From Lycorma delicatula (taxonomy: Eukaryota > Arthropoda > Insecta > Hemiptera > Fulgoridae): DNA of 64,000 nucleotides. The position numbers and the translations under genes were made by a program. The notes beneath the pieces are model-generated. The model was not told the DNA's origin. It did not search any database and worked only from the letters and a program-made list of their open reading frames with translations. Positions 21,515 to 32,990 of this stretch are shown here, one piece after another (the first letter of the stretch is position 1; each line of letters starts with the position of its first letter). The stretch spans positions 51,491,946 through 51,555,945 of the forward strand of contig NC_134465.1 of NCBI RefSeq assembly GCF_047948215.1, given 5' to 3'.

Positions 21515-22832
21515 AGTCATGATACCAAAGAAAGCAGGGGCAGATAAATGTGAAGAATACAGAACAATTAGTTTAACTAGTCATGCATTAAAAATCTTAA
21601 CTAGAATTCTATACAAAAGAATTGAGAGGAGAGTAGAAGAAGTGTTAGGAGAAGACCAATTTGGTTTCAGGAAAAGTATGGGGACAAGGGAAGCAATTTT
21701 AGGCCTTAGATTAATAGTAGAAGGAAGATTAAAGAAAAACAAACCAACATACTTGGCGTTTATAGACCTGGAAAAGACATTCGATAACGTAGATTGGAAT
21801 AAAATGTTCAGCATTTTAAAAAAATTAGGGTTCAAATACAGAAATAGAAGAACAATTGCTAACATGTACAGGAACCAAACAGCAACAGTAACAATTGAAG
21901 AACATTAGAAAGAAGCCGTAATAAGAAAGGGAGTCCGACAAGAATGTTCCTTATCCCCGTTACTTTTTAATCTTTACATGGAACTAGCAGTTAATGACGT
22001 TAAAGAACAATTTAGATTCGGAGTAACAGTACAAAGTGAAAAGATAAAGATGCTACGATTTGCTGATGATATAGTAATTCTAGTCGAGAGTAAAAAGGAT
22101 TTAGAAGAAACAATGAATGGCATAGATGAAGTCCTACGCAAGAACTATCGCATGAAAATAAACAAATACAAAACAAAAGTAATGAAATGTATTAGAAATA
22201 ACAAAGATGGACCAATGAATGTGAAAATAGGAGGAGAAAAGATTATGGAGGTAAAAGAATTTTGTTATTTGGGAAGTAGAATTAGTAAAGATGGACGAAG
22301 CAGGAGTGATATAAAATTCCGAATAGCACAAGCGAAACGAGCCTTCAGTCAGAAATATAATTTGTTTACATCAAAAATTAATTAAATGTCAGGAAAAAAT
22401 TTTTGAAAGTATATGTTTGGAGTGTCGCTTTATATGGAAGTGAAGCTTGGACAATCGGAGTATCTGAGAAGAAAAGATTAGAACTTTTGAAATGTGGTGC
22501 TGTAGGAAAATGTTAAAAATCAGATGGGTGGATAAAGTGACAAATGAAGAGGTGTTGCGGCAAATTGGTGAAGAAAGAAGCATTTGGAAAAATATAGCTA
22601 AAAGAAGAGACAGACTTATAGGCCACATACTAAAGCATCCTGGAATAGTCGCTTTAATATTGAAAGGACAGGTAGAAGGAAAAAATTGTGTAGGCAGGCC
22701 ACGTTTGGAATATGTAAAACAAATTGTTAGGGATGTAGGATGTAGGGGGTGTACTGAAATGAAACGACTAGCACTAGATAGGGAATTTTGGAGAGCTGCA
22801 TCAAACCAATCAAATGACTGAAGACAAAAAAA
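21515..22832 (+). mobile_element. LINE RT-1, longest copy, with most of the RT domain; pseudogene
   Basis: From 21519 the protein reads MIPKKAGADKCEEYRTISLT (RT finger motif), EDQFGFRKSMGTREAI, then YLAFIDLEKTFDNVDWNKMF (motif A; usual F.DLEKAFD, here T for A). A TAG at 21906 interrupts it in frame. It continues GVRQECSLSPLLFNLYMELA (motif B) and MLRFADDIVILVES (motif C). It then has EFCYLGSRISKDGRSRSDIK, a one-base deletion at about 22383, a compensating deletion near 22485, RWVDKVTNEEVLRQIGEERS, GKNCVGRPRLEYVKQIV and the terminal SNQSND at 22821, followed by an A-run. The endonuclease domain is lost by 5' truncation. Clade placement as RTE-like is inference from the C-terminal pattern. Confidence 0.9.
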
Positions 22833-22849
22833 ATAATCGCAATTTTATA

Positions 22850-24340
22850 TTTCTAAGGCTTAAAACATATTTTGTGAAACAATTTAATCATTTAAATATC
22901 TTGATCGGGGATCTTCATCTACTGATGAAGAAATTTTTAATAAAAAGAAATTAAAAATGAATCGCACAGCTTTTTCTTTTCTAAAAATAACGCTTCAATG
23001 GATCGTATATAAGGAATTTCAATCAACGCCTTTAACATTTATATTTAACCTGATTTAGGTGGGAGTAGATAGTATTTTATTTATAAATTTATTGTGATAT
23101 TGATCAGCTGTTATCAATAAAAAGAATGTATATTTTTAAAATAAATTTCCAGTTATAATACCTTTTTAATTGTATCAATACTCTATAAATCACTACAGTT
23201 TAATTATAGAATAATTAACGACAGTTATTTTTGTCCTTCATTGTACTTTTATATTGTTTTTGTCTGCTTTATTTATTGATATTAAATCGTAAATTTGATT
23301 GTTTTTTTTGTTTTTATGGATAAACATAATTATGTATAATATTTTTTTAAATAAAATACTCTTTTATATACACAATTTTTTTTAGAGTTGACCTCATAGT
23401 CGCCCACCTACCGATGTACTGTGTGTAACGTATATATGTGTTTTGGTTGGCTGAATATAGGTTGGTGTATGTGTTTTTATGTGATGTGAGTCTGTGTGTA
23501 TATGTATTTAGTTTGGTATACCCAAAGGATTTAAAGTGAATCTGCTCCGACGTATATCGTCCTCTCCTTTTCGCACAAATACACACACATACACAAAAAA
23601 CCTTTCCTTCACACGTGTATACATGTTCAATACTCCATCTTTGAAGTCAACCACCCTCTCTTTCTATGTCTTTCATTTAATTATCAGTTTCTTCAGATCC
23701 TTTGGGGTGAAAAACAAAAGGATGCTTCATTGTTACCAGTGTTACCAATACCACCTGCTGTTTAACTTTTTCTTTAATTATTTTATTTTATTGTTACCAC
23801 CCAACACTTAATTTAAAACCAAAAAAAAAACAAAAACAAAAAAAAACAGTAAACAAATTAAATAAATAAAAACCTTAAATTGCACTTTTACACGTTTTAA
23901 AAATATTTTTATTATTTAATAATATATATTATATTAATATTACTTTCATTCGAAAAACTGTATTGTCTAGGAATTTAATAAATTATAAAATAGCTCTCAA
24001 AAAAATGATATAAACTATAATACTTAAGAATAACAAACATCTCAAACCAGGTTTATTAAAATAATGGTTTCAAATTGACTAATCTTTTATGAAATTTCAC
24101 TTATTGTTAATAATGGGCCACGTGAAAAAAATCTAATACGAGGGTAAGTCAAAAATTATTTTTGTTAACTGGTTGTATGAAAAAATAAGATTTTGAAACA
24201 ATTTTTTAAAATAACCTCTTTAATTAACCAACGTTTTTAAATAATTTTGATGCGCGTACTGAATGTGTCACTGTTTCTCTGGCACATCATATGATGTGTA
24301 TACTGATCAAAGGGTTAAAAACCCTGGTATTCTTTTTTTA
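22850..24340. other. AT-rich stretch without recognised gene
   Basis: 23380-23720 is a less AT-rich segment with GT-rich words and a 91-codon frame (23536-23811) that I do not recognise. TACGAGGGTAAGTCAAAAAT at 24138 resembles a mariner-type terminal repeat, but no partner was found. Confidence 0.4.
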
Positions 24341-24342
24341 CC

Positions 24343-24344
<2 letters not shown>

Positions 24345-24384
<40 letters not shown>

Positions 24385-25040
24385 GTAAATGTTCCTTTGT
24401 TCAAAATCTTAAAGCTCCGAAAGTTCTTCACCGATTGGTTTGAAATTTTGACACAACGTTACGTTTGAATACGCACGTGTTTTTATATACCTACTTTTTA
24501 TATACCATCTGTGACAGGTAAAATCGTGCTTTTTGTGAAAAACAGTGCTACGTGTTGGACGTAAAAGCAACACACGCTATACTAAATATTTTACGATTAC
24601 TGTTCATTGTTTGCGATATGTGTATTCACTATAGATTAAAAAAATTACTTAATCGATTTGCACGTGGGGGAAAAGGGTGAAACCGAAAATGGGAAAAGGG
24701 AAATAGGGAAAAATCTAAAAAAAAGTAAAAAGTAAAGAAGGGGGAAATGGAAAAAAGAAAAAAAGGGGAAAAGTAACTGGAATGGAGAAAGAAGAAAAAA
24801 GAAAAGAGGAAATGGGGAAATAGGAAGGGATAAAGGGAAATAAGAGAAAGAAAAATTGTGGAAGCAAAGGAATGGGGAGGGGGAAAGGAAAAAGGGAAAA
24901 TATGGGAAAGGGACTATGGTAAAAAGGGAAATGGGGAAAATAAAAGGGGAAAAAGGGAAAAGGTTAAATTTTCTGAAGTTTCGTAATGTTCATTTTATTA
25001 ATGTTTTACCAGATTTTCAATTGTGTTCATTTGATATATA
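24345..25040 (+). mobile_element. Non-autonomous Helitron-like element (family H1)
   Basis: A TA run (24345-24380) leads into AAATGTAAATGTTCCTTTG, AAGTTCTTCACCGATTGG, TTTGAAATTTTGACACAACG, GTAAAAGCAACACACGCTAT, a purine-only block (24665-24960) and AGGTTAAATTTTCTGAAGTT. The CTAG end is not evident. The open frame at 24856 is compositional. Confidence 0.6.
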
Positions 25041-25076
25041 ATATATAATATAAAGTCGAAAATTTTTTTGTTCTCA

Positions 25077-25087
25077 AAGCTATCGAT
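25077..25087. repeat. Target-site duplication, left copy
   Basis: AAGCTATCGAT is repeated exactly at 25767-25777 on the other side of the LINE copy. Confidence 0.85.
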
Positions 25088-25766
25088 TTTTTTTTTGTCT
25101 TCAGTCATTTGACTGGTTTGATGCAGCTCTCCAAGATTCCCTATCTAGTGCTAGTCGTTTCATTTCAGTATACCCTCTACATCCTACATCCCCAACAATT
25201 TGTTTTACATAATCCAAACGTGGTTGCCTACACAATTTTTCCCTTCTACCTGTCCTTCCAATACTAAAGCGACTATCCCAGGATGCCTTACTATGTGGCC
25301 TATAAGTCTGTCTCTTCTTTTAACTATATTTTTCCAAATGCTTCTTTCTTCATCTATTTGCCGCAATACCTCTTCATTTGTCACTTTATCCACCCATCTG
25401 ATTTTTAACATTCTCCTATAGCACCACATTTCAAAAGCTTCTAATCTTTTCTTCTCAGATACTCCGATTGTCACTTCCATATAAAGCGACACTCCAAACA
25501 TACACTTTCAAAAATCTTTTCCTGAGATTTAAATTAGTTTTTGATGTAAACAAATTATATTTCTTACTGAAGGCTCGTTTAGCTTGTGCTATTCGGCATT
25601 TTATATCGCTCCTGCTTCGTCCATCTTTAGTAATTCTACTTCCCAAATAACAAAATTCTTCTACCTCCATAATCTTTTCTCCTCCTATTTTCACATTCAG
25701 TGGTCCATCTTTGTTATTTCTACTACATTTCATTACTTTTGTTTTGTTCTTGTTTATTTTCATGCG
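25088..25766 (-). mobile_element. 5'-truncated LINE RT-1 with exact target-site duplication
   Basis: Minus-strand 25763-25455 encodes KINKNKTKVMKCSRNNKDGP, EFCYLGSRITKDGRSRSDIK and KRAFSKKYNLFTSKTNLNLR. A deletion of about 15 bp removes the SETWT segment, and the frame then continues in 25501-25205 as IGVSEKKRLEAFEMWCYRRM, WVDKVTNEEVLRQIDEERSI and EGQVEGKNCVGN. The A-tail appears as the T-run after 25087. The 11-bp duplication at both sides defines the insertion. It is among the best preserved C-terminal copies, which suggests recent activity of the family. Confidence 0.92.
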
Positions 25767-25777
25767 AAGCTATCGAT
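25767..25777. repeat. Target-site duplication, right copy
   Basis: AAGCTATCGAT, identical to 25077-25087. Confidence 0.85.
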
Positions 25778-26115
25778 AACAAACTAATTGGTTTCGAATT
25801 TGCAGGATACATTTGTTTTATTCCAGGAAAGGTTTCCGCCACAGACGGAGATCCTAGCCCCTCCACGTTCGGGGCGAAGTTTTCAGTTAGAGAAATTCTA
25901 TAAAAAAGAAATAAATTACAAATAAATCTCTGTTACTATACAACAGAAATAAGTTATGAAGTTTTCCTCGTCAAAGGTTACTTCATGTAACTTAACTTAG
26001 TTAACACTATTCTGTCTTTTATAATTTAACTTGTTTTTCAGGTTTCTATAAACCTGAATACTTTAATTGTTATATATGAATATTATTATCACAACCATTA
26101 GAATAAAGATCACTG
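25778..26115. other. Unassigned stretch
   Basis: No gene or repeat copy recognised. 25830-25890 is briefly GC-rich (CCACAGACGGAGATCCTAGC). Confidence 0.4.
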
Positions 26116-26124
26116 TGGAGGTTC

Positions 26125-26294
26125 TCGCTAAACAGTAATGGCAGGAGTAGCTAGCTTTGCGGTCCTGCTCGTGGTCTGGGAGGCCCCCAGGGCTGAACCC
26201 AGAATGTGTCTTTCAGTATGATACCCGTTCCTTGCTACGACATGTTTAAATTTAGTACTAGGTGTTAGGCAATAAAAAAAAAAAAAAAAAAAAT
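26125..26294 (+). mobile_element. Possible poly(A)-tailed retroelement fragment
   Basis: A GC-richer segment (GCGGTCCTGCTCGTGGTCTG, GGAGGCCCCCAGGGCTGAAC) ends in AGGCAATAA followed by about 21 A. This looks like the 3' end of a SINE, LINE or processed transcript. No Pol III boxes, coding sequence or second copy are visible. Confidence 0.35.
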
Positions 26295-26295
26295 A

Positions 26296-27765
26296 GCATA
26301 GTGTCCGTCTACATATCTCTTCTTTTGGTTCACTTTTTAAAAAAAATTGTTTAAGAAATTTTTGCTAAATTTGGTACGCATTTTTTAAGCAGCAGTCTTC
26401 TAAATAGCTAATTATTTTTGAATTTAATCAAATCTTTAGGTTTGGGGTTAAGCCCTTTTTAATCACCTTAAAGTTGAATTATTCAAAAAAATGTCGTAAA
26501 CAAATAGTAGAAATAAAAAAGAGAATTCTTTACATATTTTCAGCCTTTTACCACCGGTGATTGAAAAAATATCGGGATGAATGAGTTAATAATACATAAT
26601 TTGATATAATATATAACCGTATTGTTTCATAAGAGAAAGGAATTTCTTTATTTATCTTTTCTCAATCTTTCTTTTGGATGTTAGACATGTAAATCATTTG
26701 AGATACAAATGGCAGATATCAAAATTGCTTTCTCTAAGAGTTATGATATTTACCGTAGAGCCCGTCTTTGTGATAAATACAGTGAAGGATTCACTTATAT
26801 GGTAGGACATTGATTACATTTCAATTCCACTGTCATGCTCATATACACCAATATATTTTGTTCAATGAAAAACCATTTTAGTCCTCATTTTTCGTAATAA
26901 ACATGGCATGAGATGCGTATTATTTTAAAAAAAATGGTTTTGTAGTTTTCAAGAATGACTTGTTATTCAAGTCAGAATGCTTATATTACGATGGTTTTTT
27001 ATAGAGAGAGACACGCGTAGATTGTTATTTTAATTGTACCCGTATTAAATTTAGAACAAAGTATCTTCTTAATTAATTTAAAATAATATAATTTAATGAT
27101 TTATTGATGATAATCACGGAAACTTTTGACGCTTACGATGAAAAGTTAACGATAATTTATTAGAGAATTATATGCATCAATATCACTTATTACTATTACT
27201 TTCTTTGTATTTTTAACAGATGAAATATGTATAAAATGTAACTTTTATATGTGAGGCATGATGTTTGCAGAAAACTTTTCTTTAAATGATTGCTTGTTGT
27301 AGATAATCCTGTACAATTTTTATCACGTTCCATTCAAATATCGGAAAATTTAAACCATTTGGTTAGCTTTAATTTTTAATTTTTTTTTTTTTAAGAATAT
27401 ACTTTTTTTTTAAGATATAGTTTTAAATATTAATCATAAATATATCAATAAATATGTTTTTTTTTTTTTTTTTTTAATTTGTATTTTATATATTTTAATT
27501 GTGTTTTAAAATTTTTTAAGATTTGAATAATAATGAAAATAAAATACAAAAACTGAAATTAATTGAAATTTTACAAGTAGTTTGAAATATATTTTCCTTT
27601 ATTAGTAAAATATATTAAACAAATAGGAAAAAACCGTTTTTCCATAAATAATATATTAATAATTATAATAATAACAGCAACAACAATAATAATAATAATT
27701 TACCTGGCTAAAACAACTGTTCTTTGTACGGGCTAATTTTTTTTTTGTTTTATTAAAACGTGGGA
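26296..27765. other. AT-rich stretch without recognisable feature
   Basis: Long T-runs lie at 27380-27475 and an AAT/ATA run at 27650-27700. No coding or repeat similarity was seen. Confidence 0.45.
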
Positions 27766-27890
27766 GTTTGTACGCGTACGTACGTGTGTTGGCGTGCTTG
27801 AATCAATAACTTTTGACTGGATGAACCGATTTTGATGAAATTTGGCACAGAAACTCTTCTGTATGAGTCAATTTGTTGATAAAGGTTTGG
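27766..27890 (+). repeat. Dispersed repeat F fragment
   Basis: ACGTACGTGTGTTGGCGTGC..AATAACTTTTGACTGGATGA..CCGATTTTGATGAAATTTGG matches the reverse complement of about 10430-10515. Confidence 0.55.
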
Positions 27891-28189
27891 GGTTAATATC
27901 TTCAAAGGGTGGTGTACATAGTTTATTTAGGTACAATTTTCTCAAAATTTTGCAAATATAATCCCAGTTTAAGTTAAGTTCAGTACATGCGTACATGCTT
28001 ATCATACCATTTAAAAAAATATTTGTCCCCAAATTTTTTGCTTCCCCCAAAAAATCTAATTTGGTTACTTTTAACAGGATTTAAAAAAAGTGGGGTGGGG
28101 GATTTAGATGACCGATAGAGAGGCTTCCAGCCTAGTTTGCCAGTATCCGGTTTCTCGTCCTGACAATCGCGGCAGCTAGTCAAAGATAG

Positions 28190-28530
28190 TGTAAGATCTT
28201 TTCCTTATATCCAATGGGGTAGGATCCTCTGAGCAGATGTTTCTGGGATGCCGATGTTTGACACGGCGGCTCTATCAAAGAGTATGCGCGCTTGTGTTAT
28301 ACCCACTTCCGATACGGTCTTTACACCAGTGTTGTAGCATAATGTAGCGTTTTTGACGAACGATGGTGCTACAAATATCAACCGCAATGCGACGACCTAC
28401 AGATTTTTCTAGAGTGAGAAGTGAAACAACGCACCCATGCCGGCAAAATGTGAGTTAATATTGGCAGCACGTACACGGTATATGAATATTTTAATCAAAA
28501 ATGGGAAATGGAGCTCGCGCGTATAAGTAC
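28190..28530 (-). pseudogene. Jockey-like LINE, C-terminal part, downstream of a solo LTR insertion
   Basis: On the minus strand, 28387-28205 reads FVKNATLCYNTGVKTVSEVG and ITQARILFDRAAVSNIGIPE, ending with LPHWI. This closely follows the Jockey/R1-type RT tail pattern (FVRNATI..DLG..T+.E.I...AR..FDRAA.S...). Just upstream, the minus strand reads LIKIFIYRVRAANINSHFAG, like the L+NK+.IY+..+RPI..Y segment. The coding stretch is cut at 28527 by the solo LTR and continues at 29703. Several stops show decay. Confidence 0.65.
28527..28530. repeat. Target-site duplication of solo LTR, left copy
   Basis: GTAC directly before TGTCGCG; repeated at 29699-29702. Confidence 0.6.
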
Positions 28531-29698
28531 TGTCGCGTGTTTCGCGGCTCGATCAGCATATTTAAAAGTTGACAATTTAGAATGTTTATATAATTTCAGT
28601 TTATTGGTTTAAAATGTTCGTAATTACAACCAGACAAATTAATTATAATAAAAATGGTGATAAATACAATAATGATAATAATAAGTGACAATAATAAAAC
28701 GATTAATGAATAATAATATTAATATAGTAATTACAACCACAAGATAATAGTAGTGAACGATAATTACATGATATAAAATATAACATAATCAAAAAAGTAA
28801 GCATAACATAAAAACAGAAAAAATACATAACGAAATCAACAAAGAATTACAATAAAAATATAACACATCAAATAGTGATTACTAATGTCAGTTGTAACAA
28901 AGTAAATATACACATTATACACAAGACAGAGTTAAAATAAATAATCGTTCGGAGTTTATTCTAGGTAGATAAATACAAACCTAGATCCATTAACAAAAGA
29001 AACCGTTGGTCTTAACCCCTTTTAACCACTAGTCTTGATTTCACAAACAATCGTACAGTGTTCACTTGCAAGTATCTTTGCTATTTACCCTAAAAGTTCA
29101 TGAATGAAGTCTGTTGCATTATTTCTTTCACTTACACTTACACACTCAATAATTTCACTGTAACTCGCCGATAGTACTTTTGGTTTACTGGAATTACTCG
29201 TATCAAACTGGATTCAGGGCTCGCCTCGCTGGACTCACTTCTCGTAGACTAACACCTGTGACTCTCCTCACTGGACCGATATGGTAATGTCTCGCTGGAC
29301 TGGTTCGTAGAACTCCACCGAACCTACACAACTCGCAGCCTCTCCTCGTTGGACTGACGTAATAACGTCTCGCAGAACCCGAACTTATTTTTAACTGGTC
29401 TTCCAGAGCTATTTATACTGTTTGCGGCTTTACCTGCCGAACCGGACCCAAGTCGAAGCGTGAAAACAGTCGACGGAGGCTTTTGTTACCATGAAATTCC
29501 AAATCTGGTCACTTCTCACCGTATAACAGTTGTTCATTGTATGTTAGCGGGCAATATAACAAAAGAAAATTGTAAAACGGACCTATTCTTTACAAAAAGG
29601 GTTCTCCTTTTTGCCCTTTCTGAATTCCTCCAATTATTACTTTCATAATAATTTGTAGGAATCCCTTACTTCAGGCCCGCTATAATGAAATTATTACA
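28531..29698 (-). mobile_element. Solo LTR (1168 bp) inserted in a LINE
   Basis: Minus-strand ends are TGTAATAATTTCATTATAGC and GTTTCGC..CGCGACA, the usual TG...CA, flanked by a 4-bp duplication GTAC, a Gypsy-like size. On the minus strand, a TATAAATA box lies at 29417-29410 in a GC-richer promoter-like stretch, and an AATAAA signal at 28960-28955, about 450 bp downstream. This is the order expected for U3-R-U5. No internal region, primer-binding site or second LTR is present. Both flanks are parts of one LINE reading frame, which supports the boundaries independently. The superfamily is inferred from the duplication length only. Confidence 0.75.
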
Positions 29699-29702
29699 GT
29701 AC

Positions 29703-30015
29703 TGAGTATAGGGAGAACCCTGGCAGGTTTTATCCTGTTGATTTACATGTTCGCCTAAGATAAGCCGTTTGTCCAGGACCATTTCCAGGTACTTAACTTT
29801 CTCTCAAAAGTAATCATATTCCCTATATTTCCAATTACCTGACCGGGGCTGGCCGCTTATAGATGAACTACACGGGGATGAATTTCTCTCCCTTGACCCT
29901 GATTCTCTACATGAAGAGTCACGTAATGTTAAGCATTTCGACCTTGTCTTGTACAGTCGTAGTAAAATGTTTTCCTTGTCATCAACTCTAAAAAATTATA
30001 AGGTCATTTCACTTT
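29703..30015 (-). pseudogene. Jockey-like LINE, RT thumb part, upstream of the solo LTR
   Basis: The minus strand reads EKVKYLEMVLDKRLILGEHV, then NQQDKTCQGSPYTQY up to the LTR. VKYLG..LD+.L..GEHI is the standard Jockey/R1 motif following the RT palm. The polymerase active site itself is not found upstream (30015 onward). Confidence 0.65.
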
Positions 30016-30019
30016 GGAT

Positions 30020-30445
30020 TGCATGATTTTATGAACGCATTATATAAACTTCTAATACTATTATTGGTTACTTAATTAATTACTCCATCTTCAGTACGGT
30101 TAGTCGGTTTTCTGTGTGGAAGCATATTTATTTATTTGTTTGTTTATTTATTTATTCCTTCTTTATCCCTTCCAAAGTTTAATGGAAATAGATATTTTTA
30201 ATTTGTATTTTTTTTATTGTTACTAAATTTAATCATACAGTATTATTACTTCCAATAATATATTAACTTCCTTATCATACCATAACATAATAAATAAAAA
30301 TAATAAATTAAAACTTCCTTGTAAAACAATGTATAAATAGTTTTTAAAATGCTTTATAAAATGCATTACAATTCTGATCTAATTTTTAAAGTATACTAGA
30401 AGAGTTAGAATATAAGAGAAAAATGTAAGTTTATGTATTACAATG
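30020..30445. other. AT-rich stretch without recognisable feature
   Basis: No coding or repeat similarity seen. Confidence 0.45.
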
Positions 30446-30451
30446 TAATAT

Positions 30452-30655
30452 GTGCGGGGACTCCTTCCGGAGCCGTCGGGGGAAAAATTAAGACCGTAGT
30501 CCCGGTGGGGGATCCGTTCAGGGGTTCTCCATTTGAGGCGAGGTAACGTAAAGACCGGAGTCTCGGTGAGGGACCCCCTTGGTCTCCTTTTTTGAGGCAT
30601 GGCAAGAAAAGACCGAGTCCCGGCTGCCTGGGTGGGGCCTTGGGAATGGCACTTT
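30452..30655 (+). repeat. GC-rich direct repeat R, left copy
   Basis: GGCGAGGTAACGTAAAGACC..GGAGTCTCGGTGAGGGACCC..CCTTGGTCTCCTTTTTTGAG..AAAAGACCGAGTCCCGGCTG is repeated almost exactly at 31035-31200. It is far more GC-rich than the neighbouring DNA. A TA run (30687-30716) follows it. Confidence 0.85.
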
Positions 30656-30683
30656 GTAACTCATAAATATTACTATGTAATAC

Positions 30684-30686
<3 letters not shown>

Positions 30687-30716
<30 letters not shown>
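30687..30716. repeat. (TA)n microsatellite
   Basis: About 30 bp of TA repeat after the left R copy. Confidence 0.9.
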
Positions 30717-30721
<5 letters not shown>

Positions 30722-30783
30722 CGTTTTTATATAATCAGAATTTTTTTGTTATTGACTGTATACTTATGTAATATAAGCGTGTA

Positions 30784-30932
30784 GTGGGCCGGACCGTACC
30801 GGCCAGTGTTTTAATTGTGGGAAGGCTGGCCACGTCAGGAAGGACTGTGGCCGGGAGGCCAGATGTTCTTCCTGTAATGTGCATGGACACACCCCTGGAG
30901 GCCGGGGTTGCAAAATTACTCATGCCGCATGA
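30784..30932 (+). pseudogene. Retroelement ORF1/Gag C-terminus with two CCHC zinc knuckles
   Basis: The frame SGPDRTGQCFNCGKAGHVRK, DCGREARCSSCNVHGHTPGG, RGCKITHAA ends at TGA 30930-30932. CFNCGKAGHVRKDC is a canonical C-x2-C-x4-H-x4-C knuckle, and CSSCNVHGHTPGGRGC is a second, slightly longer one (C-x2-C-x4-H-x6-C). Paired knuckles at the end of a nucleic-acid-binding ORF are typical of ORF1 of R1/Jockey-type LINEs and of retroviral-like Gag. No upstream Gag region and no RT ORF are present. The knuckles are intact although the element is reduced, and the fragment sits between two R repeats. Confidence 0.75.
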
Positions 30933-31034
30933 GGATCGGCTGCTGTTGCACCTGGATACCATGTGGTTCCGGTCTGGAATAGCCCTGTCCAGGAGCGGTG
31001 GGATGCTCCGGCGTCTTACTTTCGTTGATCGGAC

Positions 31035-31225
31035 GGGGACTCCTCCCGGTGGGGGATTCGTTCAGGGGTTCTCCATCTGAGGCGAGGTAACGTAAAGACC
31101 GGAGTCTCGGTGAGGGACCCCCTTGGTCTCCTTTTTTGAGGCATGCCAAGAAAAGACCGAGTCCCGGCTGCCTGGGTGGGACCTTGGGAACGGCACAGCC
31201 GGGCCCTGGGGGGCGGGGCAAATAA
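31035..31225 (+). repeat. GC-rich direct repeat R, right copy
   Basis: Near-identical to 30485-30655. It ends GGGCCCTGGGGGGCGGGGCA then AATAAAGAAGAAAG, so this copy carries a polyadenylation-like AATAAA at its end. In both copies the order is gggGATTCGTTCAGGGGTTC / GAGGCGAGGTAACG / TGAGGCATG.CAAG. Confidence 0.85.
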
Positions 31226-31229
31226 AGAA

Positions 31230-32990
31230 GAAAGTATATATATGTATATACCCTCCTACACTATTGGTTTTTATTTATTTCAAAATTTAATGAAACGCAA
31301 TGTACGTTTCTTTTTTAATAACTTTTTTCTTTTTATTAAAAGTTTGTCCTTTTTTATACAGTATATGAAAGTTAATAAATTATATGTTATAATTTGTATA
31401 ATATTATATATATAACTTTCTTTCATATCGTGAAAAAAATATATTAAAATTCCCTTTTTTTTCTGCTCAACCTGTTTTAATTTTCATTACTGTGAAATAT
31501 TAAGATTTTTTTTTTAAAGATACGCCTTTTTTAGTACTTAAAACGAATGATTTTAACAAATAATCTTTATATAATAAAAAATATACTCTTTGTATCTACT
31601 CTCTACTAATAAACATAATCTAAAATATAAATAATAATAATATAAATCTAGTCTTTATAAATATTGTTATGGGTATTATTTTTATTTTTTTTCAGTAAAT
31701 TTTAGGTTTTACAGCCTTAACCCCATGTACTATCAACTTCTACTTGAAAAAATGGCCACGTAAATAAGCACCATGTGATCAAAAAATTTATTTTTAACTA
31801 TTAATGTTTTGTTATTAAATTTTCCAATTTTCACTTCTATAATTTTTAGAATAATTATATTGTAAAAACAATTTTTTTATCGCTTTAACAACTTTTCTTG
31901 TATGTAGTAGTTTTTGGTACAACTTATATCCGGTACATCTCTAATAAGATGTAACATATTTTCTGTAAAAAGTCTGTTAATTATTCCAACATGGTTTATT
32001 CTTTTCAAATCAATTCCAAATAAATCTTTTATAATTGTTTCTATAGTAGTTTGAACGTTATTTGTAACTAATTTTTGTTCATTCATATTTTTTTTTGTTT
32101 CTTTTTTTTGTCCGGACCACTACGGATCACGTTTACATAAGAGTTTGGAACTTTTTTTGTTTTCCCAATATTTTTTTCATTTTTTCACTCTCTTGATCTT
32201 TTTCTTCCTCGGTCAACTTTCTTCCAGTACTCTTCTTATCCTTCTTCTCCAGAAACTTAGATTCTTTGATTACTGGTAGAATTTAGAGCTAGTGTTGACT
32301 GTGTGGACTTTTTGATGAGATGGTAGATGATGAAATGAAGCAACGCTATGTTCTTCTTGAATCGTTATATTTAATTTTTTGTCACCCTTGACATTTTGAT
32401 TGAATTGCAATATTTACATTAAACTTGAACTTGAACATTATCAAGAAACTATGAGTCTCCCTTGGACTGAAATGAAAATGCGACCGCACTGGGCGGGATT
32501 CTAACGGAGAATATAGTACGGCTTCACTTTCCGGTTAGCGCTAGCACCCACTAGATCGCAGCACCTGACAGCTAGAAATGGAACAGAACAATTACTTTTC
32601 TAAATTGGTCTCTAACAGGTTTCTTTCGAGATTTTTAATGTTTTAAGATTGTTTTCCACTTCTTTAAACCAGATAGTTTTAATAATTTTGTTATAAAACT
32701 TAAATATTTATTCTGTTAATCTGTTTCCGCTCATTCTGTATAAATTCCCATTAATTTTGTTTGTTTATTATAATAAAACATTTTTTTAACACTCCTATAT
32801 TTTTTTCAAGTACTTTCTCTTGTTTCCTCTTAGTTTATTTTCTAACTACTTCTTCTTTCCTCGTCGAATATCGATGATGAATAGCGTCAACGAACGTCTG
32901 ATACCAACGTTGTTGTTAATATTATTAGATTTCTGTGGGAGTACGGCGTAAATAGAGAGGGTGTTCAACTTAAAAGAGGCCCCAAAATTT
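31230..32990. other. AT-rich stretch without recognised gene
   Basis: A 69-codon minus-strand frame (32086-31877) and flanking T-rich DNA show no recognised similarity. 32460-32580 is a less AT-rich patch without a second copy. Confidence 0.4.

Noticed and set aside
23536..23811. 91-codon frame as a small secreted or membrane protein
   Set aside because: No recognisable family and no gene structure. The CA-rich start and T-rich end look like intergenic DNA.
24138..24200. Mariner terminal repeat at TACGAGGGTAAGTCAAAAAT
   Set aside because: Similar to known mariner ends, but no transposase fragment and no second inverted end lie nearby.
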